A stretch of 64,000 bases of DNA from Micromonospora siamensis. GTDB lineage: Bacteria; Actinomycetota; Actinomycetes; Mycobacteriales; Micromonosporaceae. Location of the stretch: assembly GCF_900090305.1 (NCBI RefSeq), contig NZ_LT607751.1, positions 62,001-126,000 on the forward strand, written 5' to 3'. The translations under genes and the position numbers were made by a program. Within the stretch, counting starts at the first letter, position 1; each line of letters begins with the position of its first letter. Below, piece by piece: positions 32,700-42,099 of the stretch. The notes under the pieces are model-generated. The model saw nothing but the letters and a program-made list of their open reading frames with translations, did not search any database and was not told the DNA's origin.

Positions 32700-33752
32700 T
32701 CAGAGGAAGAGCGTGCACATCGCGTACGCGGCCGGCGCGGCCAGGGCGAAACCGCCGAGCGGGCCCTGCAGGTGCCGGGCGATCCACATGGTGGGCGGCT
32801 CACCGGCCATCAGCCGGCCGGCCTCGGCGTATCCGACGGCCAGGTCGGCGAGGACCGCGGTGCCCGCGGTGACCAGGCCGATCAGCGCGCCGCTGGTCGG
32901 GGTGAAGCCGACCAGGTAGCTGCCGAGCACCGCGCTGACCAGGGTGCCCAGCATCGCGCCGACCACCACGCCGGCCGCTCCGCGGGGCACCTGGGGGGCG
33001 AGTCGCGGCCGGGGCACCACGGCGTCGGTGAGCCGGGCGACGGTGAGGGCGACCCCGGTGGCGGTGAGGCAGACGGTGATCGCCTGCGTACCGGCGGGGA
33101 TCCGGCTCAGCACGATCAGGGTGGCGAAGGCCACCACGCCGACCACGATCAGCAGGGTGGCGCCGAGCGACTCGGTGACCCGGGCCCGGTCCACCCGGCG
33201 GACCAGTTGGCCGAGTACGCCGAGCAGGAGGCCACCGGCGGCGACGTAGCCGAGCGGGGCCAGGGCGGCGATCTCCGATCGTACGGCGGCGGCGTCGGCG
33301 GCGACCGCGACGCCCGCGCTGACCAGCGCGACCATCGCCAGCGCGGGGGGCCGCATGGCCATCGTCCAGGCGAGCACGTAGAGCAGCTGGACGCCGAGGA
33401 TGATGCCGGCGAAGGGCAGCCGGTGCCCCGGTCCGGCGGTCTGCGCGCCGAGCACCAGGCCGACGCCGAGCAGCGCGGCGAAGCCGGCGACGGTCAGCGC
33501 GAGCGGCCGGTGGACCGGCACCGGCGGGACGATCTCCTCCTCCGGCTCGACGGTCTCGTCGTCGGGGCGCCGGGCCGGCTCCCCTCCGCGCCGGGCCCGG
33601 CGTGGGCCGCGCTTGCGCTGCTCGCCGGTCTCCTCGACCGCCGGCCCGGTGCGCGGACCCGGCGGGTAGCCAGCGGGCGGACCGGCCGGCGCCGGTCGGG
33701 GACCGTCGGCCCACGGGTCGCGGCCGGTCTCGGGCGAGGTGGAGGGATACAC
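32700..33752 (-). CDS. Hypothetical multi-pass membrane protein
   Basis: A 350-residue protein not recognised beyond general features. A disordered cytoplasmic N-terminal 80 residues (Pro/Gly, then a basic KRGPRRARRGG patch, then an acidic EPEEE patch) is followed by 8 to 10 transmembrane helices from about residue 83 to the C-terminus. GTG start; CACGAT lies 6 nt upstream. It is divergent from glnR and conserved at this position in actinomycetes as far as I recall, but no function is known. Confidence 0.65.
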   Translation of the reverse strand: MYPSTSPETGRDPWADGPRPAPAGPPAGYPPGPRTGPAVEETGEQRKRGPRRARRGGEPARRPDDETVEPEEEIVPPVPVHRPLALTVAGFAALLGVGLVLGAQTAGPGHRLPFAGIILGVQLLYVLAWTMAMRPPALAMVALVSAGVAVAADAAAVRSEIAALAPLGYVAAGGLLLGVLGQLVRRVDRARVTESLGATLLIVVGVVAFATLIVLSRIPAGTQAITVCLTATGVALTVARLTDAVVPRPRLAPQVPRGAAGVVVGAMLGTLVSAVLGSYLVGFTPTSGALIGLVTAGTAVLADLAVGYAEAGRLMAGEPPTMWIARHLQGPLGGFALAAPAAYAMCTLFL

Positions 33753-34001
33753 GACCCGATCGTGCCAGACCGGGCGGCGTCGGCGGAGGTCACGGTTTCG
33801 GCAACGTTAAAACCTGGGCCGCCATGAAGGGCATCTCGGGCAAAGGGTAAAGACCGTCGAGGGGCCGTCCGGGGGATCAGTTAGGCTCAACGCGTTACAT
33901 CGCCCGTCAGCGACGCCGGGGCCCACGAAAGTTCTCAGCGGGCGCCCTTCGGGTGCCGCTGGTCGCGCGCGGCCCAGGGCCGCCGGGACGGAGGTGATCG
34001 T

Positions 34002-34715
34002 GTGGAGCTCCTGCTGCTGGTGACCGCACGCGCAGGCGAACCATCCGCGGTGCTGCCGGCACTGGACCTGCTGCCGCACCCGGTTCGTACCGCGCCCCGT
34101 GACGTCCGCACCCTGGTCTCCGGTCCGAGCCCGGACGCCGTCCTGGTGGACGCCCGTTCCGAGCTGAGCGAGGCCCGCGCCACCTGCCGGATGCTGCACG
34201 CCACCGGGCTCGGGGTGCCCCTGGTCGCGGTGGTCACCGAGGCCGGGCTGATCGCGCTCAACGCGGACTGGGGCGTCGACGACGTCATCCTGGCCGGGGC
34301 GGGTCCCGCCGAGGTGGAGGCCCGACTGCGGCTGGCGGTGGGCCGGCTCAGCAACGCCACGGCCGGGGCCGGCGGCTCCGTCCGGGCCGGCGAGCTGATG
34401 ATCGACCCCGACACGTACGCGGCGAAGCTGAAGGGCCGGCCGCTCGACCTGACGTACAAGGAGTTCGAGCTGCTGAAGTTCCTGGCCCAGCACCCGGGCC
34501 GGGTCTTCACCCGGGACCAGTTGCTCCGCGAGGTGTGGGGCTACGACTACTTCGGCGGCACCCGGACGGTAGACGTGCACGTGCGGCGGCTGCGGGCGAA
34601 GCTCGGCTCGGAGTACGAGTCGATGATCGGCACCGTGCGGCAGGTGGGGTACAAGTTCGTCGTACCGCCGTCGCGGTCGCTGCCGGACGCGGAGCCGGCA
34701 CCCATCCCGGTCTGA
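34002..34715 (+). CDS. glnR: GlnR-type winged-helix response regulator
   Basis: A 237-residue OmpR/PhoB-type regulator that in actinomycetes controls nitrogen assimilation genes (glnA, amtB, glnII). The receiver domain (residues 1-115) is atypical. Asp50 is kept (AVLVDAR), but the acidic pair after strand 1 is missing and the usual Lys of strand 5 is replaced in VILAGAGP, consistent with phosphorylation-independent GlnR. The DNA-binding domain (about 130-225) has [20 protein letters not shown] and [23 protein letters not shown] precedes the GTG. There is no adjacent histidine kinase. It sits between the lmeA-like gene and mshD as in mycobacteria. Confidence 0.88.
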   Translation: MELLLLVTARAGEPSAVLPALDLLPHPVRTAPRDVRTLVSGPSPDAVLVDARSELSEARATCRMLHATGLGVPLVAVVTEAGLIALNADWGVDDVILAGAGPAEVEARLRLAVGRLSNATAGAGGSVRAGELMIDPDTYAAKLKGRPLDLTYKEFELLKFLAQHPGRVFTRDQLLREVWGYDYFGGTRTVDVHVRRLRAKLGSEYESMIGTVRQVGYKFVVPPSRSLPDAEPAPIPV

Positions 34716-34869
34716 CCGATCTGCCAGTCATTTCCCATAAGACCGTTTTGCTAGTTCCGTTCGTCTTATTCTGACTGCCGGGTTCGGCGGTGAGGGGGCG
34801 GACGGTGCGCGCGGTGACCACGGGGACGACGGCGGGGGCGCTCCGCCCACCCACGGGACGGGCGCGCTG

Positions 34870-35748
34870 ATGCCGGCGCCGACGACGGGCCGCGTGGTGG
34901 CGGTGGTCACCCTGGTCGCCGTGGCGCTGCTCGGCTCGGCCTACGCGCTCGGCCGCAGCCTGGTGCCCGATCCACCCCGCCGGGACAGCGGGGTGGCCAC
35001 CGCCGTCGACGGGTCCCATTACGCCGATCAGCCGCCGGAGCCGAGCGCCGACGACCGCTGGAAGCGGACCTCGGACGGCCCCGGCCTGCCGCAGGCCACC
35101 CAGGACGAGGCGCCGACCGCGGAGCCACCGGCCGCCGACGGCGACGGCCCGTTCGGCAGCCGGATCGGCACCGGCTCCACCCAGGTGGCGCTCACCTTCG
35201 ACGACGGCCCGGACCCACAGTGGACCCCGCAGGTGCTGGAACTGCTGCGGGCGTACCACGTCCGGGCGACGTTCTGCCTGGTCGGGCAGAACGCGCAGGA
35301 CCACCCCGACCTGGTGCAGCAGATCGTCGCCGACGGGCACACCCTGTGCAACCACAGCTGGAGCCACGACGTCCAGCTCGGCAGGCGGTCGGCGGACCGG
35401 ATCCGGGACGACCTCCAACGCACCAGCGACGCCATCCATGCGGCGGTGCCCGACGCCCGGATCGCCTACTTCCGCCAACCCGGCGGCAACTGGACCTACC
35501 CCGTGGTGTCCGTCTGCCAGGAGCTGGGCCTGACCCCGCTGCACTGGTCGGTCGACCCCTCGGACTGGCAGGCCCCGGGCAGCATGAAGATCATCAACTC
35601 GGTGCTGACCGGGACCGGTCCCGGCTCGATCGTGCTCATGCACGACGCCGGGGGTGACCGCCGGGGCACCGTCGAGGCGCTCTACACCCTGCTGCCCGAG
35701 CTGATGAACCGATACGGACTGGAACCCCTGCCCACCGGGACGACATGA
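34870..35748 (+). CDS. Polysaccharide deacetylase (NodB domain)
   Basis: A 292-residue membrane-anchored or secreted carbohydrate esterase 4 protein. The N-terminal signal-anchor helix is at about residues 9-28, then an acidic Pro-rich linker to residue 100, then the NodB domain. Its motifs are intact: TFDDGPD (109-115, catalytic and metal Asp), the metal pair His162 and His166 in NHSWSH, RQPGGNW, VDPSDW and LMHDAGG. Likely substrates are N-acetylated cell-wall glycans such as peptidoglycan or chitin. It is an insertion relative to the mycobacterial glnR-mshD order. Confidence 0.9.
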   Translation: MPAPTTGRVVAVVTLVAVALLGSAYALGRSLVPDPPRRDSGVATAVDGSHYADQPPEPSADDRWKRTSDGPGLPQATQDEAPTAEPPAADGDGPFGSRIGTGSTQVALTFDDGPDPQWTPQVLELLRAYHVRATFCLVGQNAQDHPDLVQQIVADGHTLCNHSWSHDVQLGRRSADRIRDDLQRTSDAIHAAVPDARIAYFRQPGGNWTYPVVSVCQELGLTPLHWSVDPSDWQAPGSMKIINSVLTGTGPGSIVLMHDAGGDRRGTVEALYTLLPELMNRYGLEPLPTGTT

Positions 35749-35772
35749 GGCGCCGACGTCGGCCGGGGCGAC

Positions 35773-35784
35773 TACGGTGACGGG
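35773..35784 (+). promoter_or_regulatory. Leaderless promoter -10 of mshD
   Basis: TACGGT at 35773-35778, then GACGGG and the GTG start. Confidence 0.45.
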
Positions 35785-36708
35785 GTGAGCAACGCCGAGC
35801 CGACCGCGGACGAGGTGACCCGGGCCGACCGACTGGCCCCCGACGAGGTGACCGAGGTGCTCGCCCTGGCGCGCGCCGCCGGCGACACCGACGGCGCCGA
35901 CCCGTTCGACGAGCACACCCTGCTGCGACTGCGCGACCCACGGGCCGCGGCGGTGCACCTCGCCGCCCGGGCCGCCGACGGCACCCTCAGCGGGTACGCG
36001 CACCTGGACACCACCGACCCGGGCGGGGTCGGCGTCGAGCTGGCGGTGCACCCGGCGTACCGGCGGCGGGGCACCGGCCGGGCGCTGGCCCGGGGCGTGC
36101 TCGCGGCGGCCACCGGGCCGCTGCGCGCCTGGGCCCACGGCGACCACCCGTCCGCCGCCGCACTCGCGGTCGACCTGGGCTTCGGCCGGGCCCGGGTGCT
36201 GTGGCAGCTGCGCCGCCCGCTCACCGCGCCGCTCGACGAGCCCCGCCTGCCCGAGGGCGTCACGCTGCGGGCCTTCCGCCCCGGCGCCGACGACGACGCC
36301 TGGCTGGCGCTCAACGCCCGGGCCTTCGCCGAGCACCCCGAGCAGGGCCGGTGGACCGCCGAGGACCTGCGGGTCCGGCTGGCCGAGCCGTGGTTCGACC
36401 CGGAGGGCTTCCTGCTGGCCGTCGAGTCGGGCTCCGGCCGGCTGGTCGGCTTCCACTGGACCAAGGTGCACGAGCGCGCCGGCTCGGCCCGGATCGGCGA
36501 GGTGTACGTGCTGGGCGTGGACCCGGCCACCCACCGCGGCGGGCTGGGTCGAGGGCTGACCACCGCCGGCCTGGCGTACCTGCGGGACCGGCGGGCCCTG
36601 GACCGGGTGATGCTCTACGTCGACGAGTCGAACACCGCGGCCGTGGCGCTGTACGAGCGGCTCGGCTTCGCCCGCTGGTCCGCCCACGTCAACTACCACC
36701 TGGGCTGA
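35785..36708 (+). CDS. mshD: Mycothiol synthase MshD
   Basis: A 307-residue tandem GNAT acetyltransferase catalysing the last step of mycothiol synthesis: acetylation of Cys-GlcN-Ins by acetyl-CoA. The degenerate N-terminal GNAT domain has VHPAYRRRGTGRALA. The active C-terminal domain has GEVYVLGVDPATHRGGLGRGLT and ends YVDESNTAAVALYERLGF, both typical of MshD. TACGGT at 35773-35778 precedes the GTG by 6 nt, so the gene is probably leaderless. Together with mshA and an MDMPI-family gene it shows a mycothiol-using organism. Confidence 0.93.
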   Translation: MSNAEPTADEVTRADRLAPDEVTEVLALARAAGDTDGADPFDEHTLLRLRDPRAAAVHLAARAADGTLSGYAHLDTTDPGGVGVELAVHPAYRRRGTGRALARGVLAAATGPLRAWAHGDHPSAAALAVDLGFGRARVLWQLRRPLTAPLDEPRLPEGVTLRAFRPGADDDAWLALNARAFAEHPEQGRWTAEDLRVRLAEPWFDPEGFLLAVESGSGRLVGFHWTKVHERAGSARIGEVYVLGVDPATHRGGLGRGLTTAGLAYLRDRRALDRVMLYVDESNTAAVALYERLGFARWSAHVNYHLG

Positions 36709-36804
36709 GCCCCACGGCTCATCCGACGCGGTAACGGCGCCGTCACGGCGGGGTGTAGAGCCGATAACGGCCACCCGGACATGTGCGACATAAACGGATA
36801 GTGC

Positions 36805-36830
36805 GGCTGTCGTTCATCCAAACGACAGCC
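36805..36830 (+). terminator. Perfect hairpin between mshD and pstS
   Basis: GGCTGTCGTT and AACGACAGCC pair over 10 bp with loop CATCCA. It may end the mshD transcript. The loop side contains GTTCATCCA, which resembles a PHO-box half-site, so a regulatory role is also possible. The rest of 36709-37001 holds only the PHO box noted separately. Confidence 0.5.
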
Positions 36831-36866
36831 GGTCATCAGCTGACGGCCACCGTCGCTGCCGAGCTT

Positions 36867-36888
36867 GTTCATTCTCCGTTAACTTCCG
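36867..36888 (+). promoter_or_regulatory. PHO box upstream of pstS
   Basis: Two adjacent 11-nt direct repeats, GTTCATTCTCC (36867-36877) and GTTAACTTCCG (36878-36888), match the actinomycete PhoP-binding pattern GTTCACCnnnn. They lie 114 nt before the pstS start, appropriate for phosphate-starvation activation. Confidence 0.75.
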
Positions 36889-37001
36889 GCCGAGGAGCCG
36901 TCCACCTGGCCCTCCTACCTTTCCCTTCAGCCGGTCGACGCGCCGGCAACCCGGGCCCCCTCCGGGTGACCTGATCAAAGACGTGAAGGGAAACCCCTCA
37001 G

Positions 37002-38114
37002 GTGAAGCTCCAGCGGCACGGCACCATCGCCTGCCTCGCTCTTGCTGCGGTGCTCGGTCTCAGTGCTTGCGGCTCGGACAACAACGAGCCGGCCAGCCCC
37101 TCGGCCTCCGGCTCCGCCGGTGCCACCGGCACGGAAGACTGTGGCACGGGGACCATCAACGCCCAGGGCTCGTCCGCTCAGAAGAACGCGATGAGCGAGT
37201 GGATCAAGGCATACCAGCAGAAGTGCTCGGGCCTGACCATCAACTACGAGCCGACCGGCTCCGGCGCGGGCATCGAGGCGTTCATCGCCGGCACCGCCGA
37301 CTTCGCCGGCTCGGACTCCGCCCTCAAGCCGGAGGAGAAGCCGAAGGCGGACGCCCGCTGCGCCGGGGGCCAGGCCGTCGACCTGCCGATGGTGACCGGC
37401 CCGATCGCCGTGGCCTACAACCTCGACGGCGTGGACGGACTGCAGCTCAAGCCGGCCACCATCGCCAAGATCTTCGCCGGGAAGATCACCAAGTGGGACG
37501 ACCCGGCGATCAAGGCCGACAACGCCGACGCCAAGCTGCCGTCCACCACGATCAGCACGGTGCACCGCAACGACTCCTCGGGCACCACCGACAACTTCAC
37601 CAACTTCCTCTCCAAGACCGCCGAGGCCGACTGGACCTTCGGCAAGGCCAAGGAGTGGAAGGCCCCGGGCGGCACCGGCCAGAAGGGCTCGGACGGCGTC
37701 ACCAACTTCGTCAAGAGCACCCCGGGCGCCATCACCTACACCGAGTGGTCCTTCGCCGAGAACGCCGGCGTGGGCATCGCGAAGATCCAGAACGGTGCCG
37801 GTGAGTTCGCCGAGCTGACCGCCGAAAACGCCGGCAAGGCCGTCGCGGGCGCCAAGGTCACCGGCCAGGGCACCGACCTCGCGCTGTCGATCGACTACAT
37901 GACCAAGGAGCCGGGTGCCTACCCGCTGATCCTGGTCACCTACGAGGTCGTCTGCGACAAGGGCCTGGCCGCCGACAAGCTGAAGGCGATCAAGGGCTTC
38001 CTGACCTACACCTCCAGCACCGAGGGCCAGCAGGAGTTGACCGAGCTGGGCTACGCCCCGCTGCCGGACTCGGTCCGCACCAAGGTGGCCGACGTCGTCA
38101 GCAACATGTCCTGA
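37002..38114 (+). CDS. pstS: Phosphate-binding lipoprotein PstS
   Basis: High-affinity periplasm-side phosphate-binding protein of the Pst ABC transporter, 370 residues. The lipoprotein signal ends in LGLSAC with the lipidated Cys23, followed by a Ser/Ala/Gly linker. Phosphate-contact loops are NAQGSSAQ, FAGSDSALK and HRNDSSGTTDNF (GSGTT-like). GTG start with AAGGG about 11 nt upstream. First gene of pstSCAB, controlled by the PHO box upstream. Confidence 0.95.
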   Translation: MKLQRHGTIACLALAAVLGLSACGSDNNEPASPSASGSAGATGTEDCGTGTINAQGSSAQKNAMSEWIKAYQQKCSGLTINYEPTGSGAGIEAFIAGTADFAGSDSALKPEEKPKADARCAGGQAVDLPMVTGPIAVAYNLDGVDGLQLKPATIAKIFAGKITKWDDPAIKADNADAKLPSTTISTVHRNDSSGTTDNFTNFLSKTAEADWTFGKAKEWKAPGGTGQKGSDGVTNFVKSTPGAITYTEWSFAENAGVGIAKIQNGAGEFAELTAENAGKAVAGAKVTGQGTDLALSIDYMTKEPGAYPLILVTYEVVCDKGLAADKLKAIKGFLTYTSSTEGQQELTELGYAPLPDSVRTKVADVVSNMS

Positions 38115-38157
38115 GTGACTGACCTTTCCTACCCCTTGTAACGGAGCGAGCGAGCAG

Positions 38158-39243
38158 ATGGGCGACATCCCACCCCGCTCGGCCGGCACCGGCACCGGCG
38201 GGCCGGGCGTGACGCAGAGTCACGCCCGGCCCGCCGGTTCGGCGCTTCCGGCCGACTTCTCCCCGGCAAACCGCGACCCGGGCAGGCCGATCGGCGGTGG
38301 CGGAGCGCTGCCCCGGCGGCGGAAGTTCGGTGCCGAGACCCTCTTCCGTCTGCTGACCATGGCCGCCGGTTCGATGGTGCTGATCATCATCGTGGCCATC
38401 GCGGTCTTCCTGGTCAGCAAGGCGGTGCCCGCGCTGCGCGCGAACACCGAGAACTTCTTCACCTACGAGGGTTGGTCCCCCAACGGCGCGGAGCCGAAGT
38501 TCGGCATCGGGGCACTGGCCTTCGGCACGGTGCTGTCGTCGGCTATCGCGCTGGTGATCGCCGTGCCGGTGGCACTGGGCATCGCGTTGTTCCTGACCCA
38601 CTACGCACCACGGCGGCTGGGCACCGCCCTCGGCTTCCTGATCGACCTCCTGGCCGCCGTGCCCAGCGTGGTCTTCGGCCTGTGGGGGCGGGACTACTTC
38701 GTCGGCCCGGTCACCGACCTGTCGGTGTGGCTCAACAAGTACTTCGGCTGGATCCCGATCTTCGGCGGGGACGGACCGTTCGGCCGCTCGGTCCTGCTGG
38801 GCTCGCTGGTGCTGGCGATCATGGTGCTGCCGATCGTCACCTCGCTCTCCCGCGAGGTCTTCCTGCAGACCCCCACCGCCAACGAGGAGGCCGCACTCGC
38901 CCTCGGCTCCACGAAGTGGGAGATGATCCGTACCGCCGTGCTGCCGTACGGCCGCCCCGGCGTCATCGGCGCGGTGATGCTCGGCCTCGGCCGGGCGCTG
39001 GGTGAAACGATCGCCCTCGCGCTGACGCTGAGCTTCCTCTACGAGATCTCCTTCAACATCCTGGAGAACGGCGGCAACTCGATCGCCGCGAACATCGCGG
39101 TGAAGTTCGGCGAGGCCGATGCCACCGGGCGGGGCGCCCTCATCGCCTCCGGCCTGGTGCTCTTCGTCATCACGCTGATCGTCAACATGACCGCGCGGGC
39201 CATCATCTACCGCCGCCGCGAGTTCACGGAGTCCGCCGCATGA
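38158..39243 (+). CDS. pstC: Phosphate ABC transporter permease PstC
   Basis: A 361-residue membrane permease. A long cytoplasmic N-terminus (about 70 residues, Gly/Pro-rich) precedes six transmembrane helices. The ATPase-docking EAA loop is NEEAALALGSTKWEMIRTAV, and GLGRALGETIALALT is the typical PstC segment. It forms the channel with PstA; the stop overlaps the pstA start by 4 nt. Confidence 0.94.
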   Translation: MGDIPPRSAGTGTGGPGVTQSHARPAGSALPADFSPANRDPGRPIGGGGALPRRRKFGAETLFRLLTMAAGSMVLIIIVAIAVFLVSKAVPALRANTENFFTYEGWSPNGAEPKFGIGALAFGTVLSSAIALVIAVPVALGIALFLTHYAPRRLGTALGFLIDLLAAVPSVVFGLWGRDYFVGPVTDLSVWLNKYFGWIPIFGGDGPFGRSVLLGSLVLAIMVLPIVTSLSREVFLQTPTANEEAALALGSTKWEMIRTAVLPYGRPGVIGAVMLGLGRALGETIALALTLSFLYEISFNILENGGNSIAANIAVKFGEADATGRGALIASGLVLFVITLIVNMTARAIIYRRREFTESAA

Positions 39244-40328
39244 GCACCCTCACGTCGCACCGCCCCCGGCCGCCGGCGCAGCCGGTCACGCTGCGCGCCC
39301 GCCGGCTTCCCCTGATCGCGCTGCTCGGCATCGCCCTCGGCGCGCTGGCCCTGTCGGCCGCCGTCGTCTACGGCGCCGAGATCGGCGGCGCCTTCCTGGT
39401 GATCGTGGTCGGCCTGCTGCTCTACCTCGTCGGCGTCTACATCGCCAGCGCGAGGGTGGAGGGCCCCCGTCAGGCGCGCAACCGGACCTGGAGCTCCCTG
39501 ATCCACTCGGCGTTCGTGCTCGCCGCGCTGCCGCTGCTGTCGGTGGTCTGGACGCTGCTCAGCAAGGGCACCGAGCGTCTGGACGGCAACTTCTTTCAGA
39601 CCTCGATGAACAACATCGGGCCGCGCGACGCCGAGGGCGGTGCCTACCACGCCATCGTCGGCACGCTGGAGCAGGTCGGCATCGCGACCCTGATCACCGT
39701 GCCGCTGGGCGTCCTCTGCGCCATCTACTTGGTCGAGTACGGCCGCGGCCGGTTCGCCTTCTGGATCCGGTTCTTCGTCGACGTGATGACGGGAATCCCC
39801 TCGATCGTCTCCGGCCTGTTCGTGCTCGCCTTCTGGGTGCTGATCGTCTCGCCGTACCTGACCGCCACCGGCCGGCCCGGCTACTCCGGCTTCGCCGCCG
39901 CCCTGGCGCTCAGTGTGCTGATGCTGCCGCTGGTGGTCCGCTCGACCGAGGAGATGCTCCGGTTGGTGCCGGCACCGCTGCGCGAAGGCTCGTACGCCCT
40001 CGGCGTACCCAAGTGGAAGACGATCCTCCGGGTGGTCATCCCCACCGCGCTGCCCGGCATCGTCACCGGCGTGATGCTCGCCATCGCCCGCGCGGCGGGC
40101 GAGACCGCGCCGGTGCTGCTGGTCGCCGGTGGCACCGCCGCCATCAACTTCAACCCCTTCGAGAACAACCAGTCCTCGCTGGCGCTCTTCGTCTACCAGC
40201 AGGCCGGTGACGCGTCCAAGTACTCCCCGGCCCGGGCCTGGACCGCCGCGCTCACCCTGGTCGCTCTCGTCCTGATCCTGACGATCGCGGCGAAGCTGCT
40301 CGCCCGCCGCAACCGGCTGAGCCGATGA
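39240..40328 (+). CDS. pstA: Phosphate ABC transporter permease PstA
   Basis: A 362-residue permease. Two additional N-terminal helices (about residues 20-65) precede the six-helix permease core. Docking-loop residues are in [16 protein letters not shown], and [16 protein letters not shown] is the conserved PstA segment. Start and stop overlap the neighbouring genes by 4 nt or lie within a few bases, so the operon is translationally coupled. Confidence 0.94.
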   Translation: MSTLTSHRPRPPAQPVTLRARRLPLIALLGIALGALALSAAVVYGAEIGGAFLVIVVGLLLYLVGVYIASARVEGPRQARNRTWSSLIHSAFVLAALPLLSVVWTLLSKGTERLDGNFFQTSMNNIGPRDAEGGAYHAIVGTLEQVGIATLITVPLGVLCAIYLVEYGRGRFAFWIRFFVDVMTGIPSIVSGLFVLAFWVLIVSPYLTATGRPGYSGFAAALALSVLMLPLVVRSTEEMLRLVPAPLREGSYALGVPKWKTILRVVIPTALPGIVTGVMLAIARAAGETAPVLLVAGGTAAINFNPFENNQSSLALFVYQQAGDASKYSPARAWTAALTLVALVLILTIAAKLLARRNRLSR

Positions 40329-40348
40329 TCACCGGAGGTACCACCACC

Positions 40349-41125
40349 ATGGCCAAGCGCGTCGAAGCCTCGAACGTCACCGCGTACTACGGCAACTTCA
40401 AGGCGATCGAGGACATCAACCTGACCGTCGAACCGAAGACGGTCACCGCCCTGATCGGCCCGTCGGGATGCGGCAAGTCCACCTTCCTGCGGTCGATCAA
40501 CCGGATGCACGAGGTGCTGCCCGGCGCCCGGGTCGAGGGCACCCTGACCGTCGACGAGCAGAACATCTACGACCGGGACGTCGACGTCACCGCCGTCCGG
40601 CGGATGATCGGCATGGTCTTCCAGCGGCCGAACCCGTTCCCCACCATGAGCATCTTCGACAACGTGGTGGCCGGGCTGAAGCTCAACGGCGTGAAGCGCA
40701 AGTCGGTGCTGGAGGAGGCCGCCGAGAAGGCGCTCCGCTCGGCGAACCTCTGGGACGAGGTCAAGGACCGGCTCGGCAAGCCGGGCGCCGGCCTCTCCGG
40801 CGGTCAGCAGCAGCGGCTCTGCATCGCCCGGACCATCGCGGTCGAGCCGCAGGTGGTGCTGATGGACGAGCCCTGCTCGGCGCTGGACCCGATCTCCACG
40901 CTGGCGATCGAGGACCTGATGTTCCAGCTCAAGGACAAGTTCACGATCATCATCGTGACGCACAACATGCAGCAGGCCGCCCGGGTCTCGGACCGGACCG
41001 CCTTCTTCTCGATCGAGAAGACCGGCGACCCGGGCCGTCTGATCGAGTACGACAACACCCAGAAGATCTTCAGCAACCCGAGCGTGAAGAAGACCGAGGA
41101 CTACATCACCGGCCGCTTCGGCTGA
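40349..41125 (+). CDS. pstB: Phosphate ABC transporter ATPase PstB
   Basis: A 258-residue ATPase energising phosphate import. Walker [10 protein letters not shown] (residues 37-45), Q-loop in [10 protein letters not shown], signature LSGGQQQR, Walker B VVLMDEP and the switch His in VTHNMQQA are all present. GGAGGT at 40334-40339 is spaced 9 nt before ATG 40349, favouring it over the upstream ATG 40325, which overlaps the pstA stop. Unlike many operons, no phoU follows directly; the PhoU-like DUF47 gene lies 3 kb downstream on the other strand. Confidence 0.95.
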   Translation: MAKRVEASNVTAYYGNFKAIEDINLTVEPKTVTALIGPSGCGKSTFLRSINRMHEVLPGARVEGTLTVDEQNIYDRDVDVTAVRRMIGMVFQRPNPFPTMSIFDNVVAGLKLNGVKRKSVLEEAAEKALRSANLWDEVKDRLGKPGAGLSGGQQQRLCIARTIAVEPQVVLMDEPCSALDPISTLAIEDLMFQLKDKFTIIIVTHNMQQAARVSDRTAFFSIEKTGDPGRLIEYDNTQKIFSNPSVKKTEDYITGRFG

Positions 41126-41195
41126 GCTGCCCCCGGCCGGTCACCGGCGCCCCGCCCCTGCCGGCGTGGGCGCCGGTGCCGTCTGCGCCGCCGGC

Positions 41196-42029
41196 TCAGT
41201 CCAGCAGGAAACGCGGGTCGTCGCCGTCCAGGCCGGCCAGGTGCGGGGTGATCGGCGTGGCCGCGTCCCGGGTGGCGGCCGTCCGGGCCACGCCGGGCAG
41301 GTCACCGGCGGCGAGCACCTCGGCCAGGTTGATCATCGTGGGCGGGAGCATGGTGATCTCGCCGGCCTCCGCCCGGGCCAGGGCGTCCGCCGGGCGGATC
41401 CACATGGTGTGGTCGGCCTCGCCGGAGACGTCCCGGGTCCGCTGCCCCGCCGGCAGCAGGGCCACGAAGAAGTACGTGTCGAAGCGGCGCGGCTCGAACT
41501 CCGGCGTGATCCACCGGCTCCACGGCAGCAGCAGGTCGGAGCGGAGCGTCAGCCCACGCGAGGCGAGCAGGTCCGCGAAGCCCACCCGGCGGGCCACCAG
41601 GTCCTGTCGGGCCGCCTCCCAGTCGTCCCCGCTGACGTCGCCCACCACCGTGTCCGCGTCCGGCCCGGCCAGCAGCACCCCGGCCTCCTCGAAGACCTCC
41701 CGGGCGGCGGCGCAGACCACCGCCTGGGCGGCGTCCGGCGACAGGCCCACCCGGTCACCCCAGGCGGCCGGGGCGGGCCCGGCCCAGTCCAGGTGGGTCT
41801 GCGAGTCCGACGGGTCGACACCCCCGCCGGGGAAGGCGTACACGCCGCCGAAGGCCATCGCGGCGACCCGGCGGATGACGTACACCTCGAAGTGGTCGCC
41901 GGCCGGGCGGAGCAGCAGCACGGTCGCCGCGACCCGGGGCACGGCCGGTGTCCCGCCCTCGGCGTAGAACCGGCGGGCGTGCTCGACCAGGGCCGGCGGG
42001 GGCGGGAAACCGTCGCTGTCGATCGTCAT
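41196..42029 (-). CDS. NUDIX hydrolase (NUDT7/19-like)
   Basis: A 277-residue NUDIX protein. The box is split by an insertion, with GGGVDPSDS before it and AAREVFEEAGVLL (the REUXEEXGU part with metal-binding Glu) after about 30 extra residues. This arrangement is typical of acyl-CoA diphosphatase-like NUDIX enzymes such as NUDT7/NUDT19. Substrates may be CoA derivatives; unproven. Leaderless start: TAGGCT (42036-42041, minus strand) ends 6 nt before ATG. Divergent from the Gfo/Idh gene. Confidence 0.85.
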   Translation of the reverse strand: MTIDSDGFPPPPALVEHARRFYAEGGTPAVPRVAATVLLLRPAGDHFEVYVIRRVAAMAFGGVYAFPGGGVDPSDSQTHLDWAGPAPAAWGDRVGLSPDAAQAVVCAAAREVFEEAGVLLAGPDADTVVGDVSGDDWEAARQDLVARRVGFADLLASRGLTLRSDLLLPWSRWITPEFEPRRFDTYFFVALLPAGQRTRDVSGEADHTMWIRPADALARAEAGEITMLPPTMINLAEVLAAGDLPGVARTAATRDAATPITPHLAGLDGDDPRFLLD

Positions 42030-42099
42030 CCCGCGAGCCTAGTTCCCGACCGGTGGATCATCGTGCCGGCCGCCGGGCGGCCCGGGATAGCCTGCCGGC
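42030..42099. promoter_or_regulatory. Divergent leaderless promoters (NUDIX / Gfo-Idh)
   Basis: TAGGCT on the minus strand at 42036-42041 and TAGCCT on the plus strand at 42088-42093. Each ends 6 nt before its own ATG. Confidence 0.45.

Noticed and set aside
34737..34769. ATAAGAC/GTCTTAT inverted repeat after glnR, considered as terminator or operator
   Set aside because: Only 7 bp with a 19-nt loop and AT-rich; too weak for a terminator, and no matching site elsewhere in the window to support an operator.
34507..36774. 755-codon minus-strand open frame under the deacetylase and mshD
   Set aside because: Shadow frame; the plus strand has complete NodB and MshD signatures.
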